Positions 51,716 to 62,328 of a stretch of DNA of 64,000 bases are shown one piece after another. The position numbers and the translations under genes are program-made. Under the pieces are notes generated by a model, which was not told the DNA's origin, made no database searches, and saw nothing but the letters and a program-made list of their open reading frames with translations. Numbering within the stretch: the stretch's first letter is position 1; every line of letters begins with the position of its first letter. Source of the DNA: Atlantibacter sp. RC6 (GTDB lineage Bacteria; Pseudomonadota; Gammaproteobacteria; Enterobacterales; Enterobacteriaceae); contig NZ_JACHZE010000014.1 of assembly GCF_014193285.1 (NCBI RefSeq), positions 1-64,000 on the forward strand, given 5' to 3'.

Positions 51716-53545
51716 GTGGCGCAGGCAGAAGTATTGAATCAGGAATCGCTGGCGAAACAGGTTTTGCAGGAAACCTTCGGCTACCAGCAATTCCGCCCTG
51801 GCCAGGAAACCATCATTAATACCGTGCTGGACGGGCGCGATTGCCTGGTGGTGATGCCGACCGGCGGCGGTAAATCGCTGTGCTACCAGATCCCGGCGCT
51901 GGTGAAAAACGGTTTAACGGTGGTGGTTTCGCCGCTGATTTCGTTGATGAAAGATCAGGTCGACCAGCTGCTGGCTAACGGCGTGGCGGCGGCCTGTCTT
52001 AACTCTACGCAAACCCGCGAAGAGCAGCAGGCGGTGATGGCGGGTTGCCGTACCGGGCAAATCCGTTTGCTGTATATCGCGCCTGAGCGCCTGATGCTCG
52101 ACAATTTCCTCGACCAGCTTGCTTTCTGGAACCCGGTGATGCTGGCGGTGGACGAGGCGCACTGTATTTCGCAGTGGGGGCACGATTTCCGCCGCGAGTA
52201 TGCGTTATTGGGGCAACTGCGCGATCGCTTTCCCAATGTGCCGTTTATGGCGCTCACCGCCACGGCGGATGAGACTACACGCCGTGATATCGTGCATCTG
52301 CTTGGTCTGCACGATCCGCTGATCCAAATCAGCAGCTTTGACCGGCCCAATATCCGCTACATGCTGATGGAGAAGTTCAAACCGCTCGATCAGCTGATGC
52401 GCTATGTGCAGGACCAGCGCGGCAAATCGGGCATCATCTACTGCAACAGCCGGGCGAAGGTGGAAGATACCGCCGCACGTCTGCAAAGCCGGGGCATCAG
52501 CGCGGCGGCCTATCATGCCGGGCTGGAAAACAACGTCCGCGCCGAGGTGCAGGAAAAATTCCAGCGCGACGATTTACAAATCGTGGTGGCGACCGTGGCT
52601 TTCGGGATGGGCATCAACAAGCCGAACGTGCGCTTTGTGGTGCACTTCGACATCCCGCGCAATATCGAATCCTATTATCAGGAAACAGGCCGTGCCGGAC
52701 GTGACGGGCTGCCCGCCGAAGCGATGCTGTTCTACGATCCGGCGGATATGGCCTGGCTGCGCCGCTGCCTTGAAGAAAAACCCGCAGGACAACTTCAGGA
52801 TATCGAGCGCCATAAACTCAACGCCATGGGCGCGTTTGCCGAGGCGCAAACCTGCCGTCGTCTGGTGCTGCTGAATTACTTCGGTGAAGGGCGCCAGGAG
52901 CCGTGCGGCAACTGCGATATCTGCCTCGATCCGCCGAAGCAGTACGATGGTTTGCTGGATGCGCGTAAAGCACTGTCGACGATTGGGCGCGTCAACCAGC
53001 GTTTTGGTATGGGCTATGTGGTTGAAGTGCTGCGCGGCGCCAATAACCAGCGTATTCGCGATATGGGCCATGACAAATTGCCCGTTTATGGCATTGGCAA
53101 AGATCAGAGTCACGAGCACTGGGTGAGCATTATTCGCCAGCTTATCCATATGGGATTTGCTACCCAAAACATCGCTCAGCATTCGGCGTTACAACTGACT
53201 GAAGCGGCGCGCCCTGTGCTGCGCGGAGAAGTTGAACTGAGGCTGGCCGTACCGCGTGTTATCGCCCTGAAACCGCGCGTGGCGCAGAAATCCTACGGCG
53301 GTAATTACGACCGTAAGCTGTTCGCTAAACTGCGTAAGCTGCGCAAAGCCATTGCCGATGAAGAAAATATCCCGCCTTACGTGGTGTTTAACGACGCCAC
53401 GCTGATTGAAATGGCCGAGCAGATGCCGCTCAGCCCCAGCGAGATGCTTAGCGTCAACGGCGTGGGGATGCGGAAACTGGAGCGCTTCGGCAAAGAGTTT
53501 ATGGCATTGATCCGTAGCCATGCGGATGGCGACGACGAAGAGTAG
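51716..53545 (+). CDS. recQ: ATP-dependent DNA helicase RecQ
   Basis: 609-aa superfamily 2 3'-to-5' helicase that works in the RecF pathway and limits illegitimate recombination. The Walker A is MPTGGGKSL (Lys53) and the DEAH box [15 protein letters not shown]. The zinc-binding cysteines run from [10 protein letters not shown] to CGNCDIC. A C-terminal HRDC domain closes the protein. The GTG start giving [10 protein letters not shown] follows GGAG and matches the E. coli length; an ATG-like extension from 51698 would start inside the upstream terminator. Confidence 0.96.
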   Translation: MAQAEVLNQESLAKQVLQETFGYQQFRPGQETIINTVLDGRDCLVVMPTGGGKSLCYQIPALVKNGLTVVVSPLISLMKDQVDQLLANGVAAACLNSTQTREEQQAVMAGCRTGQIRLLYIAPERLMLDNFLDQLAFWNPVMLAVDEAHCISQWGHDFRREYALLGQLRDRFPNVPFMALTATADETTRRDIVHLLGLHDPLIQISSFDRPNIRYMLMEKFKPLDQLMRYVQDQRGKSGIIYCNSRAKVEDTAARLQSRGISAAAYHAGLENNVRAEVQEKFQRDDLQIVVATVAFGMGINKPNVRFVVHFDIPRNIESYYQETGRAGRDGLPAEAMLFYDPADMAWLRRCLEEKPAGQLQDIERHKLNAMGAFAEAQTCRRLVLLNYFGEGRQEPCGNCDICLDPPKQYDGLLDARKALSTIGRVNQRFGMGYVVEVLRGANNQRIRDMGHDKLPVYGIGKDQSHEHWVSIIRQLIHMGFATQNIAQHSALQLTEAARPVLRGEVELRLAVPRVIALKPRVAQKSYGGNYDRKLFAKLRKLRKAIADEENIPPYVVFNDATLIEMAEQMPLSPSEMLSVNGVGMRKLERFGKEFMALIRSHADGDDEE

Positions 53546-53565
53546 TCACCGTCGCCAGAACGTGG

Positions 53566-53596
53566 CAGGATAATCATTCAATGAATGATTATCCTG
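53566..53596. repeat. 31-bp near-perfect palindrome between recQ and rhtC
   Basis: CAGGATAATCATTCA is followed, after a single base, by its exact complement. It ends 13 bases before the rhtC start. There is no T-run. It could be a regulator operator, or a hairpin in the rhtC leader. Confidence 0.75.
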
Positions 53597-53609
53597 CGAG
53601 TAATTCTCC

Positions 53610-54230
53610 ATGTTAATGCTTTTCCTGACAGTCGCTGCAGTGCATCTGCTGGCTCTTATCAGTCCCGGCCCTGATTTTTTCTTTGTCTCCCAAACCGCGG
53701 TAAGCCGCTCGCGAAAAGAAGCCATGCTCGGCGTGCTGGGCATCACCGCGGGTGTCATGGTGTGGTCCGGCGTGGCGCTGCTGGGTTTGCACATCATCCT
53801 CGAAAAAATGGCCTGGCTGCATAACATCATTATGGTCGGCGGCGGTCTGTATCTGTGCTGGATGGGCTATCAAATGCTGCGCGGCGCGCTGAAGAAAAAC
53901 GACGCCCCTGCCCATGAGCCCAAAGTCGAACTGGCGCGCGGCGGACGCAGTTTCCTGAAGGGGCTGCTGACGAATCTGGCAAACCCGAAAGCGATTATCT
54001 ATTTCGGCAGTGTGTTCTCGCTGTTTGTGGGCGATAATGTCGGTAGCGGCGAGCGCTGGGGCATTTTCCTGCTGATCGCCCTGGAAACTTTCGCCTGGTT
54101 TACTCTGGTCGCCAGCCTGTTTGCGTTACCTGCGATGCGTCGCGGCTACCAGCGAATGGCGAAGTGGATCGACGGCGTAGCCGGCGCGCTGTTCGCTGGC
54201 TTCGGGCTGCATTTGATTATTTCGCGCTAA
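53610..54230 (+). CDS. rhtC: Threonine efflux protein RhtC
   Basis: 206-aa inner-membrane exporter of the LysE/RhtB family that exports threonine. Five to six hydrophobic helices are visible, with the family signature SPGPDFFFVSQTAVSRSRKE near the N-terminus and LTNLANPKAIIYF in the middle. The start is preceded by a large palindrome and only a weak ribosome-binding site. Its stop touches the stop of convergent rhtB. Confidence 0.95.
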   Translation: MLMLFLTVAAVHLLALISPGPDFFFVSQTAVSRSRKEAMLGVLGITAGVMVWSGVALLGLHIILEKMAWLHNIIMVGGGLYLCWMGYQMLRGALKKNDAPAHEPKVELARGGRSFLKGLLTNLANPKAIIYFGSVFSLFVGDNVGSGERWGIFLLIALETFAWFTLVASLFALPAMRRGYQRMAKWIDGVAGALFAGFGLHLIISR

Positions 54231-54851
54231 TTAACCCGGGCGCGCGCTGGCCAGTAGCGCGCCCACCAGCATAAACAGCGAACCGAATACCCGGTTCAAT
54301 GCCTTCATCTGCTTTGGCCCTTTGATCCACAGCGCGATACGGGTGGCGAGGGTGGCATAACCAATCATCACAATCACATCCACAACAATGGTGGTTGCGC
54401 CAAGGATCGCGTACTGCGCGGTCTGCGGCTGATGCGGCACGATAAATTGCGGAAACAGCGCCGCAAGAAACACGATGCTTTTCGGGTTGGTTAAATTCAC
54501 GAACACTGCGCGCTGGAACAGTTTGCGGCGCGGCTGGCTTTGGGCGAGGGTGTGCAAATCAATCGCGCCAGCGGCCCGCCACTGTTGAATACCCAGCCAA
54601 ATGAGATAGGCCGCGCCCGCCCACTTCAAAATCTCAAAAGCCATCAAAGAGCGGGAAAACAGCGCACCGAGGCCCACACCCACCAGTACAATATGGATCG
54701 CCAGACCGAGTTGTAGACCAGTGATGGACGCAACCGCGCCGCGGTAGCCGTGGCTCATCGCCGTGCTCATGGTGTTGATGGCTCCGGAGCCGGGTGAAAG
54801 ACTGAGGATGATTGTGGTGAGCAGATAGGTACACCACCATTCGAACGACAT
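54231..54851 (-). CDS. rhtB: Homoserine/homoserine lactone efflux protein RhtB
   Basis: 206-aa exporter of the same LysE/RhtB family as rhtC, which lies tail to tail with it. It exports homoserine and its lactone. The family motif [15 protein letters not shown] is near residue 20, and [19 protein letters not shown] in the middle. The zero-base gap to rhtC leaves no room for a dedicated terminator. Confidence 0.95.
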   Translation of the reverse strand: MSFEWWCTYLLTTIILSLSPGSGAINTMSTAMSHGYRGAVASITGLQLGLAIHIVLVGVGLGALFSRSLMAFEILKWAGAAYLIWLGIQQWRAAGAIDLHTLAQSQPRRKLFQRAVFVNLTNPKSIVFLAALFPQFIVPHQPQTAQYAILGATTIVVDVIVMIGYATLATRIALWIKGPKQMKALNRVFGSLFMLVGALLASARPG

Positions 54852-54997
54852 GGGAAACTCCCGGAATAAGCGCTTTTATGTCACAATACGCTATACCTTC
54901 TATCTTGCAAGTAGCCGATTCGCTGGCAGTATAAACAAAGCCAGAAGCCGCATTTTTTCATACGTATTCACACCGTAAAGTCAGGGCAGGGCATCCC

Positions 54998-55990
54998 ATG
55001 ATTGAGCACAAAAATGGATGGTATTCCCGGGAAAAAGCGTTTGCCGCTTTTACCATGGGGCCGCTCACGGCGTTCTGGCAGCAGCGCGAAGAAGATGAAT
55101 TTACCGGGGTGGATGGTGTGGCGGTGCGTTTTGTGCGGTTTCGTGCAGCTAACCACGATCGGGTGGTGGTGATTTGCCCTGGCCGCATCGAAAGCTACGT
55201 GAAATACGCCGAGCTGGCGTGGGATCTGTTCCATTGCGGCTATGATGTATTAATCATCGATCACCGCGGCCAGGGGCGTTCCGGGCGGATGTTATCCGAT
55301 ACCCATCGCGGGCATGTGGTGCGTTTTAGCGATTATGTGGACGACCTGGAACTGTTCTGGCAACAGGAAATCAAGGACGGACCGTGGCGCAAGCGCTATG
55401 TATTAGCCCATTCCATGGGCGGCGCGATATCCGCACTGTTTTTAGAGCGTCGTCCGGACGCGTTTGACGCTGTCGCCTTTTGCGCGCCGATGTTTGGCAT
55501 TGTATTGCGCCTGCCCGACTGGATGGTGCGCCAAATCCTCGACTGGGCGGAAGGGCACCAGCGTATCCGGGAAGGCTATGCAATTGGCACCGGCCGCTGG
55601 CGCGCGTTGCCGTTTGCGATTAACGTGTTGACCCACAGCCGGCAGCGCTATCGCCGCAATCTGCGTTTCTACGCCGATGAACCGACGTTGCGCGTAGGCG
55701 GGCCGACTTATCACTGGGTAAGGGAAGGCATCCTTGCCGGAGAGCAGGTTTTAGCAGGGGCCACTGCGATGACCACGCCGACATTGCTTCTCCAGGCAGA
55801 AGAAGAACGTGTGGTGGATAACCGCATGCACGATCGCTTCTGTGACATTCGGGCCGCGGCGGGCCACCCCTGTTGGGGGGGTAAACCTTTCGTCATTAAC
55901 GGCGCGTACCATGAGATCCTGTTTGAAAAGGACGCTATGCGCGCCGAGGCGCTGAATGCCATCGTCGACTTTTTCGATGCGCATGATTAA
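54998..55990 (+). CDS. pldB: Lysophospholipase L2 PldB
   Basis: 330-aa alpha/beta hydrolase that removes the acyl chain from lysophospholipids at the cytoplasmic side of the inner membrane. The nucleophile elbow is AHSMGG with Ser139; the oxyanion region is DHRGQGRSGR. The Asp and His of the triad are likely in the last third (EEERVVDNRMHD and GAYHEILFE). Somewhat shorter than E. coli PldB (340 aa). Confidence 0.93.
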   Translation: MIEHKNGWYSREKAFAAFTMGPLTAFWQQREEDEFTGVDGVAVRFVRFRAANHDRVVVICPGRIESYVKYAELAWDLFHCGYDVLIIDHRGQGRSGRMLSDTHRGHVVRFSDYVDDLELFWQQEIKDGPWRKRYVLAHSMGGAISALFLERRPDAFDAVAFCAPMFGIVLRLPDWMVRQILDWAEGHQRIREGYAIGTGRWRALPFAINVLTHSRQRYRRNLRFYADEPTLRVGGPTYHWVREGILAGEQVLAGATAMTTPTLLLQAEEERVVDNRMHDRFCDIRAAAGHPCWGGKPFVINGAYHEILFEKDAMRAEALNAIVDFFDAHD

Positions 55991-56037
55991 TTACTGGCGG
56001 TCAGGCCGCCTGTTACCAACCAGAGGTTATTATTTTT

Positions 56038-56844
56038 ATGTATCAGGTCGTTGCGTCTGATTTAGACGGTACACTTTTATCCCCTGACCACACCCTGTCG
56101 CCTTTTGCGAAAGAGACACTGAAACTGCTGACGGCTCGCGGCATTAACTTTGTGTTCGCGACCGGGCGTCACCATGTCGACGTGGCCCAAATCCGCGATA
56201 ACCTTGAAATCAAGGCCTACATGATTACCTCCAACGGTGCGCGGGTGCATGATACTGACGGCAATCTGGTGTTCAGCCACAACCTGGATCGCGATATCGC
56301 CGCCGATCTGTTTGGCGTGGTGCACACCAACCCGGATATCGTGACCAACGTTTATCGTAACGATGACTGGTTTATGAACCGCCATCGCCCGGATGAGATG
56401 AAGTATTTTCGCGAGGCGGTCTTTAAATACACCCTGTTTGAACCGGGCGTGCTGGAGCCGGAGGGCATCAGCAAAGTGTTCTTCACCTGCGATGACCACA
56501 AAAAATTGCTGCCGCTGGAGCAGGCGATTAATGCGCGTTGGGGCGATCGGGTTAACGTCAGTTTCTCGACGCTGACCTGCCTGGAAGTGATGGCGGGCGG
56601 CGTATCCAAAGGCCATGCGCTGGAGGCGGTAGCTAAAGCCATGGGCTACTCCCTGAAAGAGTGCATCGCCTTCGGTGACGGGATGAACGATGCCGAAATG
56701 CTGTCGATGGCGGGTAAAGGCTGCATTATGGCTAACGCGCACCAGCGCCTGAAAGATCTGCTGCCGACGCTGGAAGTGATCGGCACCAACGGCGAAAATG
56801 CGGTGCCGCACTATCTGCGCCGTTTATTCCTTAACGAAGCCTAA
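56038..56844 (+). CDS. yigL: HAD-superfamily phosphatase YigL
   Basis: 268-aa Cof-type HAD phosphatase, active on pyridoxal phosphate and sugar phosphates in E. coli. Motif I DLDGTLLSPDH carries Asp8 and Asp10. The distal motif GDGMNDAEMLSMAG binds Mg. In Salmonella yigL mRNA is stabilised by the sRNA SgrS during sugar-phosphate stress, through a site in the upstream pldB gene. Here too yigL lies just 47 bases after pldB. Confidence 0.93.
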   Translation: MYQVVASDLDGTLLSPDHTLSPFAKETLKLLTARGINFVFATGRHHVDVAQIRDNLEIKAYMITSNGARVHDTDGNLVFSHNLDRDIAADLFGVVHTNPDIVTNVYRNDDWFMNRHRPDEMKYFREAVFKYTLFEPGVLEPEGISKVFFTCDDHKKLLPLEQAINARWGDRVNVSFSTLTCLEVMAGGVSKGHALEAVAKAMGYSLKECIAFGDGMNDAEMLSMAGKGCIMANAHQRLKDLLPTLEVIGTNGENAVPHYLRRLFLNEA

Positions 56845-56854
56845 GCGCCACAGA

Positions 56855-56885
56855 TGACGAGTGGTTTACATTTAACCACTCGTCA
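56855..56885 (+). terminator. 12-bp hairpin after yigL
   Basis: TGACGAGTGGTT and its exact complement enclose a 7-base loop. No T-run follows (ACTAAATACC), so it is a strong hairpin but a doubtful terminator. Confidence 0.5.
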
Positions 56886-56965
56886 ACTAAATACCCAAGC
56901 TCACGTCGTTCACTCTCGCTACAATGCGGTTTTATCCTGAAACGGGTATTCCCGGGGAAAGCATT

Positions 56966-57865
56966 GTGCCGCTACTCATTATCACCACTATTCTGTGGGC
57001 CTTTTCCTTTAGCCTGATTGGCGAATACCTTGCCGGGCATGTCGACAGCTATTTTTCCGTGCTGATGCGCGTTGGGCTGGCGGCGCTGGTGTTTTTGCCG
57101 TTCCTGCGGTTTAAGGGACTGAAACCGAAAGTCATCGCCCTGTATATGCTGGTGGGCGCGCTCCAGTTGGGTGTGATGTACCTGTTCAGCTTCCGGGCTT
57201 ATCTCTATCTGACGGTTTCCGAGTTCCTGCTGTTTACCGTCCTGACGCCACTGTATATCACGCTGATTTATGACCTGCTCAGCCGCCGCCCGCTGCGCTG
57301 GGGCTATGCGTTCAGCGCGCTGCTGGCTGTGATTGGCGCGGCGATTATTCGTTACGATCAACTCAGCGAGCACTTCTGGTTCGGGCTGCTGCTGGTACAA
57401 CTGGCGAATATCAGCTTCGCCATCGGCATGGTGGGCTACAAGCGGCTGATGGAAGTGCATCCGATGCCACAGCACAACGCCTTCTCGTGGTTTTATCTCG
57501 GGGCGTTGGTGGTCGCGGGCGTGGCCTGGCTGGCGTTAGGCAATCCGAATAAACTGCCAGAAACCACGTTGCAATGGAGCGTACTGGTCTGGCTGGGCGT
57601 TGTGGCGTCCGGGCTGGGCTATTTTATGTGGAACTATGGGGCCACGCAGGTGGATGCCGGCACATTGGGCATCATGAATAACGTCCATGTCCCCGCGGGG
57701 CTGCTGGTTAACCTCGCCATCTGGCAAGAGCAACCCCACTGGCCGAGCTTTATTATCGGTGGGTCGGTAATAATGGCTTCGCTGTGGGTGCATCGACACT
57801 GGGTCGCGCCGCGCTCTTCACAAACGGCAGATGATCGCAGGCGTGGTTCCGCGCAGAGCGAATAA
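56966..57865 (+). CDS. yigM: Biotin transporter BioP (YigM)
   Basis: 299-aa inner-membrane protein of the EamA type with ten hydrophobic helices. In E. coli YigM is the high-affinity biotin transporter. I chose the GTG start, preceded by GGGGAAA, which gives [15 protein letters not shown] and exactly 299 aa; an upstream ATG at 56924 has no ribosome-binding site. Its last 113 bases overlap the end of convergent metR. Confidence 0.92.
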   Translation: MPLLIITTILWAFSFSLIGEYLAGHVDSYFSVLMRVGLAALVFLPFLRFKGLKPKVIALYMLVGALQLGVMYLFSFRAYLYLTVSEFLLFTVLTPLYITLIYDLLSRRPLRWGYAFSALLAVIGAAIIRYDQLSEHFWFGLLLVQLANISFAIGMVGYKRLMEVHPMPQHNAFSWFYLGALVVAGVAWLALGNPNKLPETTLQWSVLVWLGVVASGLGYFMWNYGATQVDAGTLGIMNNVHVPAGLLVNLAIWQEQPHWPSFIIGGSVIMASLWVHRHWVAPRSSQTADDRRRGSAQSE

Positions 57866-58706
57866 ACGCATCGATAACCGGCTGGCGCTGCTCGCCATCG
57901 CGCACCGCCGCGTACAGTCGGCTCCACAATCCCTCGCCCAGGGTTTTGGTCACCACCAGACCCTGGCGTTCAACATTCTCCACCACCCAGTGCGGCAATG
58001 CGGCAATGCCCATTCGCGCCGATACCATCTGAATTAACAACAGGGTGTTATCGACGCTTTTCAGTGATGGGCTGACACCAGCGGGTTCCAGAAAATGACG
58101 CCACACGTCCAGACGCTGACGCTGCACCGGATAAATCAACAGCGTCTCCCCGGAAAAATCTTCCGGCGTGATGCGCGGTTTGCTGGCCAGCGGATGATCG
58201 GTCGCCAGCACCAGACGCACTTCAAAATCAAACATTGGCGAATAGTGCAGTCCGCTGCGCGGCAGGATATCGGATGTCAGCACCACATCCAGTTCGCTCT
58301 GCTGAAGCGCAGGTTGCGGGTCGAACGTTACGCCTGATTTGAAATCCATTTCTACCTGCGGCCACTGTTTGCGGAAATTCTCCAGCGCCGGGGCCAGCCA
58401 CTGAATACAGCTATGGCACTCAATCGCAATCCGCAACTGGGATTGCTGCGGTTCATTGCACTCCTGTAGCGCCCGGCTGATTTGCGGCAGCACCTGCGTC
58501 GCCAGTTGCAGCAGGATCTCCCCCTGCGGGGTAAAGCGCAGCGGCTGGCTTTTACGAACGAATAGCTTAAACCCGAGACGCTGCTCCAGATCGCTGAACT
58601 GATGAGAGAGAGCAGACTGCGTCTGATGCAGTGTGGCGGCCGCCGCGGCGAGCGAACCACAACTCTGCAGGGCCAGCAGGGTCTTAAGGTGTTTAATTTC
58701 GATCAT
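57753..58706 (-). CDS. metR: LysR-family regulator MetR
   Basis: 317-aa LysR-type activator of metE and other methionine genes, with homocysteine as coregulator. The N-terminal helix-turn-helix is [20 protein letters not shown], and the effector domain follows. Same length as E. coli MetR. Its 3' end overlaps yigM on the opposite strand, and its start codon overlaps a MetR-type box. It is divergent from metE. Confidence 0.96.
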   Translation of the reverse strand: MIEIKHLKTLLALQSCGSLAAAAATLHQTQSALSHQFSDLEQRLGFKLFVRKSQPLRFTPQGEILLQLATQVLPQISRALQECNEPQQSQLRIAIECHSCIQWLAPALENFRKQWPQVEMDFKSGVTFDPQPALQQSELDVVLTSDILPRSGLHYSPMFDFEVRLVLATDHPLASKPRITPEDFSGETLLIYPVQRQRLDVWRHFLEPAGVSPSLKSVDNTLLLIQMVSARMGIAALPHWVVENVERQGLVVTKTLGEGLWSRLYAAVRDGEQRQPVIDAFIRSARNHACDHLPFVKSAARPSVDAPTAKPLLPTHR

Positions 58707-58718
58707 GAAAGTCCTTCA
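58706..58718. promoter_or_regulatory. MetR-binding box at the metR start
   Basis: TGAA-N5-TTCA, an exact match to the MetR consensus, overlaps the first base of the metR start codon. Confidence 0.65.
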
Positions 58719-58777
58719 TTTTGCCATGAGGAATTTGCGCTTGAGGAATATACAGTAACCGCGAATTATAGCGGTGT

Positions 58778-58793
58778 AAACATCTGGACGGCT
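58778..58793. promoter_or_regulatory. Candidate MetJ operator (two met boxes)
   Basis: AAACATCT and GGACGGCT are adjacent 8-bp units, each with six of eight matches to the met box AGACGTCT. MetJ with S-adenosylmethionine represses metE and metR in E. coli. The two boxes sit between the two genes, just before the ERIC element. Confidence 0.6.
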
Positions 58794-58796
58794 AAA

Positions 58797-58920
58797 TCCA
58801 TCGTATTTCGAATTTATGGTTCGTTGGCTGCGCTCGCTCACCCCGGCCGCTTACTTCAATAAGCTTCCGGGGATTCACGAACTTGCCGCCTTCCCTAAAT
58901 CCGAAATACTTCGGATTGAA
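58797..58920. repeat. ERIC element (enterobacterial repetitive intergenic consensus)
   Basis: An imperfect palindrome of about 125 bp. Its centre, CGCTCACCCCGG..CTTACTT..TAAGC..CCGGGGATTCAC, matches the consensus covered by the classical ERIC PCR primers. The flanks GTTGGCTGCG and CTTGCCGCCTTCC and the end hairpin AATCCGAA/TTCGGATT (58898-58917) are also typical. ERIC sequences are non-coding, transcribed intergenic repeats that can affect mRNA stability. This copy ends 23 bases before metE and would lie in its leader mRNA. The exact edges are uncertain by several bases. Confidence 0.92.
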
Positions 58921-58943
58921 ATCAAATTTAAAGAGGCAAAACA

Positions 58944-61205
58944 ATGACAATTTACAATCACACCCTCGGTTTCCCTCGCGTTGGCCTGCGTCGCGAATTG
59001 AAAAAAGCGCAAGAAAGTTACTGGGCGGGTAACAGCACCCGTGAAGAATTACTGGCGGTGGGCCGCGAACTGCGCGCCCGCCACTGGGAGCAGCAAAAAG
59101 CGGCAGGTGTGGATTTGTTACCGGTGGGCGACTTCGCCTGGTACGATCACGTTCTCACCACCAGCCTGCTGCTGGGCAACGTGCCGGCGCGCCACCAGAA
59201 TAAAGACGGCTCCGTGGATATTGATACTCTGTTCCGCATTGGCCGTGGCCGCGCGCCGACCGGTGAACCGGCAGCGGCAGCGGAAATGACCAAGTGGTTT
59301 AACACCAACTATCACTACATGGTGCCCGAGTTCGTTAAAGGCCAGCAGTTCAAACTGACCTGGACTCAACTGCTGGATGAAGTGGACGAAGCGCTGGCGC
59401 TGGGCCATCACATTAAACCGGTACTGCTGGGGCCGATAACTTACCTGTGGCTGGGCAAAGTGAAGGGCGAGCAGTTTGATCGCCTGTCGCTGCTCAAGGA
59501 CATCCTGCCGGTTTATCAGCAGGTGCTGGCAGAGCTGGCGAAGCGCGGCATCGAGTGGGTACAGATTGACGAACCGGCGCTGGTGCTGGAACTGCCTCAG
59601 GCATGGCTGGACGCCTACAAACCGGCTTACGATGCGCTCCAGGGCAACAGCAAACTGCTGCTGACCACCTACTTTGAAGGTGTCACGCCGAATCTGGATA
59701 CCATCACCGCACTGCCGGTGCAGGGCCTGCATGTCGACCTGGTACACGGCAAAGACGACGTAGCAGAGCTGCATCAGCGTTTGCCGTCCGAGTGGCTGCT
59801 GTCTGCGGGGCTGATCAACGGTCGTAACGTCTGGCGTGCCGATCTCACAGAAAAATACGCGCAAATTAAAGATATCGTCGGCAAACGTGCCGTGTGGGTG
59901 GCTTCGTCCTGCTCCCTGTTGCACAGCCCAATCGATCTCAACGTAGAAACCCGTCTGGATGCGGAAGTAAAAAGCTGGTTCGCCTTCGCCCTGCAAAAAT
60001 GTGCAGAGCTGGCGCTGCTACGTGATGCGCTGAAAACCGGCGACACGACCAAAATTGCCGAGTGGAGCGCCCCGATTCAGGCGCGTCGCAATTCGGCCCG
60101 GGTACACAACCCGGCGGTAGGCGAGCGTCTGGCGGCGATTACCGCCCAGCACAGCCAGCGCGCCAGCGCTTATCCGGTACGTGCTGAAGCGCAGCGTGCG
60201 CGTTTCAATCTTCCGGCATGGCCGACCACCACGATCGGTTCGTTCCCGCAGACCACCGAAATCCGCGGCCTGCGGCTGGACTTCAAAAAAGGCAATCTGG
60301 ATGCCAACAACTATCGCACCGGCATTGCCGAACACATCAGGCAGGCGATTGTTGAGCAGGAGCGCCTTGGGCTGGACGTACTGGTTCACGGAGAAGCGGA
60401 ACGTAACGACATGGTGGAATACTTCGGCGAGCATCTGGACGGCTTTGTCTTTACTCAAAACGGTTGGGTGCAGAGCTACGGTTCACGCTGCGTGAAGCCG
60501 CCGGTAGTGATTGGCGATATCAGCCGTCCTGAGCCGATCACCGTGGAGTGGGCGAAGTACGCGCAGTCCCTGACCGACAAGCCGGTTAAAGGCATGTTGA
60601 CCGGCCCGGTAACCATTCTCTGCTGGTCGTTCCCGCGCGAAGACGTCAGCCGCGAAACCATCGCGAAGCAGATTGCGCTGGCGCTGCGTGATGAAGTGGC
60701 CGATCTGGAAGCCGCCGGGATTGGCATTATCCAGATTGACGAACCGGCACTGCGCGAAGGGCTGCCGCTGCGTCGCGCCGACTGGCAGGCCTATCTGGAA
60801 TGGGGCGTGGAAGCGTTCCGCCTGAACGCCGCCGTGGTGCGTGACGATACCCAGATCCATACCCACATGTGCTACTGCGAGTTCAACGACATCATGGACT
60901 CCATTGCAGCGCTGGATGCGGACGTGATCACCATCGAAACCTCGCGCTCGGATATGGAACTGCTGGAATCCTTCGAAGAGTTTGAGTACCCGAATGAAAT
61001 CGGCCCTGGCGTGTATGACATCCACTCGCCGAACGTACCGGATGTGGAATGGATTGAGGCGCTGCTGCAAAAGGCGGCGCAACGCATCCCGGCGCAGCGT
61101 TTATGGGTGAACCCGGATTGTGGCCTGAAAACGCGCGGCTGGCCGGAAACCCGTCAGGCGCTGGCGAACATGGTCAAAGCGGCGCAAAACCTGCGCAGCG
61201 CGTAA
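58944..61205 (+). CDS. metE: Cobalamin-independent methionine synthase MetE
   Basis: 753-aa zinc enzyme that transfers a methyl group from methyltetrahydrofolate polyglutamate to homocysteine. The duplicated barrel halves are visible; zinc ligands lie in HTHMCYCEF, in the following acidic segment, and in [10 protein letters not shown]. It matches the E. coli length. The start follows AGAGG. It is under MetR and MetJ control from the shared intergenic region. Confidence 0.97.
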   Translation: MTIYNHTLGFPRVGLRRELKKAQESYWAGNSTREELLAVGRELRARHWEQQKAAGVDLLPVGDFAWYDHVLTTSLLLGNVPARHQNKDGSVDIDTLFRIGRGRAPTGEPAAAAEMTKWFNTNYHYMVPEFVKGQQFKLTWTQLLDEVDEALALGHHIKPVLLGPITYLWLGKVKGEQFDRLSLLKDILPVYQQVLAELAKRGIEWVQIDEPALVLELPQAWLDAYKPAYDALQGNSKLLLTTYFEGVTPNLDTITALPVQGLHVDLVHGKDDVAELHQRLPSEWLLSAGLINGRNVWRADLTEKYAQIKDIVGKRAVWVASSCSLLHSPIDLNVETRLDAEVKSWFAFALQKCAELALLRDALKTGDTTKIAEWSAPIQARRNSARVHNPAVGERLAAITAQHSQRASAYPVRAEAQRARFNLPAWPTTTIGSFPQTTEIRGLRLDFKKGNLDANNYRTGIAEHIRQAIVEQERLGLDVLVHGEAERNDMVEYFGEHLDGFVFTQNGWVQSYGSRCVKPPVVIGDISRPEPITVEWAKYAQSLTDKPVKGMLTGPVTILCWSFPREDVSRETIAKQIALALRDEVADLEAAGIGIIQIDEPALREGLPLRRADWQAYLEWGVEAFRLNAAVVRDDTQIHTHMCYCEFNDIMDSIAALDADVITIETSRSDMELLESFEEFEYPNEIGPGVYDIHSPNVPDVEWIEALLQKAAQRIPAQRLWVNPDCGLKTRGWPETRQALANMVKAAQNLRSA

Positions 61206-61209
61206 TAAA

Positions 61210-61236
61210 AAACCCTCTCTGAACCAGAGAGGGTTT
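61210..61236. terminator. Bidirectional terminator between metE and ysgA
   Basis: AAACCCTCTCTG and its exact complement enclose a 3-base loop. An A-run on the left makes it a strong terminator for minus-strand ysgA, and the T-rich right side serves metE. Confidence 0.88.
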
Positions 61237-61258
61237 AGCTTTTGATGCAAACAGGCCG

Positions 61259-62080
61259 TTACTTTTTATTGCCGTAACGGCTAAACCACTCCAGCATTCT
61301 CTGCCAGCCATCCGCGGCGGATTCCGCGTGATAGCTCGGGCGATAGTCGGCGTTAAACGCGTGGCCCGCGTCGGGATAAACCACGATTTCCGCTTTGGCG
61401 TTTGCCGCCCGCAGCGCCTGGCGCATGGTTTCCACGCTTTCCAGTGAAATGCCCGTATCCTGAGCGCCATATAAACCCAGCACCGGCGCGTTAAGATCCA
61501 CGGCCACATCCACCGGATGTTTCGGGGAGTTGAGCGTTTTATCCCCCAGCAATTTTCCATACCACGCCACAGCGGCTTTGAGCTGCGGATTGTGCGCGGC
61601 GTATAGCCATGCGATGCGCCCGCCCCAGCAGAAACCGGTCATCATCAGACGATGCGGGTCGCCGCCCTGACGGGAAGCCCAGTTCGCCACGTGATCGAGA
61701 TCCGCCAGCACCTGAGCGTCGGGTACTTTACTTACCAGGCCGCTGAACAGCGACGGGATATCGTCATAATCCGCCGGATCGCCCTGACGGAAATAGAGTT
61801 CCGGCGCGACGGCCAGATAGCCTGCATGGGCCAGACGGCGGCAGATATCGCGGATATGCTCATGAACGCCGAAAATTTCCTGCACCACAATCACCACCGG
61901 TAAAGGCTGGTCGGCAGTTTCCGGGCGGGCATACCAAGCCGGCATATTCTCGCCCTGGGTCGCAATAGACGTTTCACCACAGTGGATGCCATCTTCTGCG
62001 GTATGTACTACCGTTGAAGCGACAGGTGAAGCGGCGCAAGCAAATCCTGAAGGGTTGTCTGTTGTGTTTTGTTTTGTCAT
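61259..62080 (-). CDS. ysgA: Dienelactone hydrolase-family protein YsgA
   Basis: 273-aa alpha/beta hydrolase of the dienelactone hydrolase family; the natural substrate in enterics is unknown. The triad is seen as Cys in TGFCWGGRIAW, Asp in LYGAQDTG and His in DAGHAFNADY. I chose the ATG giving MTKQNTTDNPSGF, which fits E. coli YsgA (271 aa); the longer frame to 62203 runs into the udp promoter region. Divergent from udp. Confidence 0.92.
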   Translation of the reverse strand: MTKQNTTDNPSGFACAASPVASTVVHTAEDGIHCGETSIATQGENMPAWYARPETADQPLPVVIVVQEIFGVHEHIRDICRRLAHAGYLAVAPELYFRQGDPADYDDIPSLFSGLVSKVPDAQVLADLDHVANWASRQGGDPHRLMMTGFCWGGRIAWLYAAHNPQLKAAVAWYGKLLGDKTLNSPKHPVDVAVDLNAPVLGLYGAQDTGISLESVETMRQALRAANAKAEIVVYPDAGHAFNADYRPSYHAESAADGWQRMLEWFSRYGNKK

Positions 62081-62185
62081 GGCCGGGCTCCGTAACCATT
62101 TTTTTAGCGCAAACCTAACTATAGCCTGCGAGCAGAAAATTCGTACACGGAAAACCCGTTCCTGTGATCTCACGGGATGGGCTTT

Positions 62186-62207
62186 TATTGTGATAAATGT
62201 CACTATT
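62186..62207 (+). promoter_or_regulatory. CRP site upstream of udp
   Basis: TGTGA-N6-TCACT, a near-perfect CRP box, lies about 130 bp before the udp start. In E. coli udp is activated by CRP at two sites and repressed by CytR bound between them. A weaker possible second site lies near 62218-62240. Confidence 0.8.
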
Positions 62208-62328
62208 TTATGGAAATATGATGCAAGCGAATTTCATACAAGTGAATTGAATCACGAAATTCCCCAGGCAGCTTCTGTAAAGTACCCTTTTGCAGCTTCT
62301 GACAAACCGACCCAAAGAGGAGTCATTT

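Noticed and set aside
59118-59996. 292-codon minus-strand frame inside metE
   Set aside because: Antisense shadow of metE; composition and lack of any recognisable domain argue against a gene.
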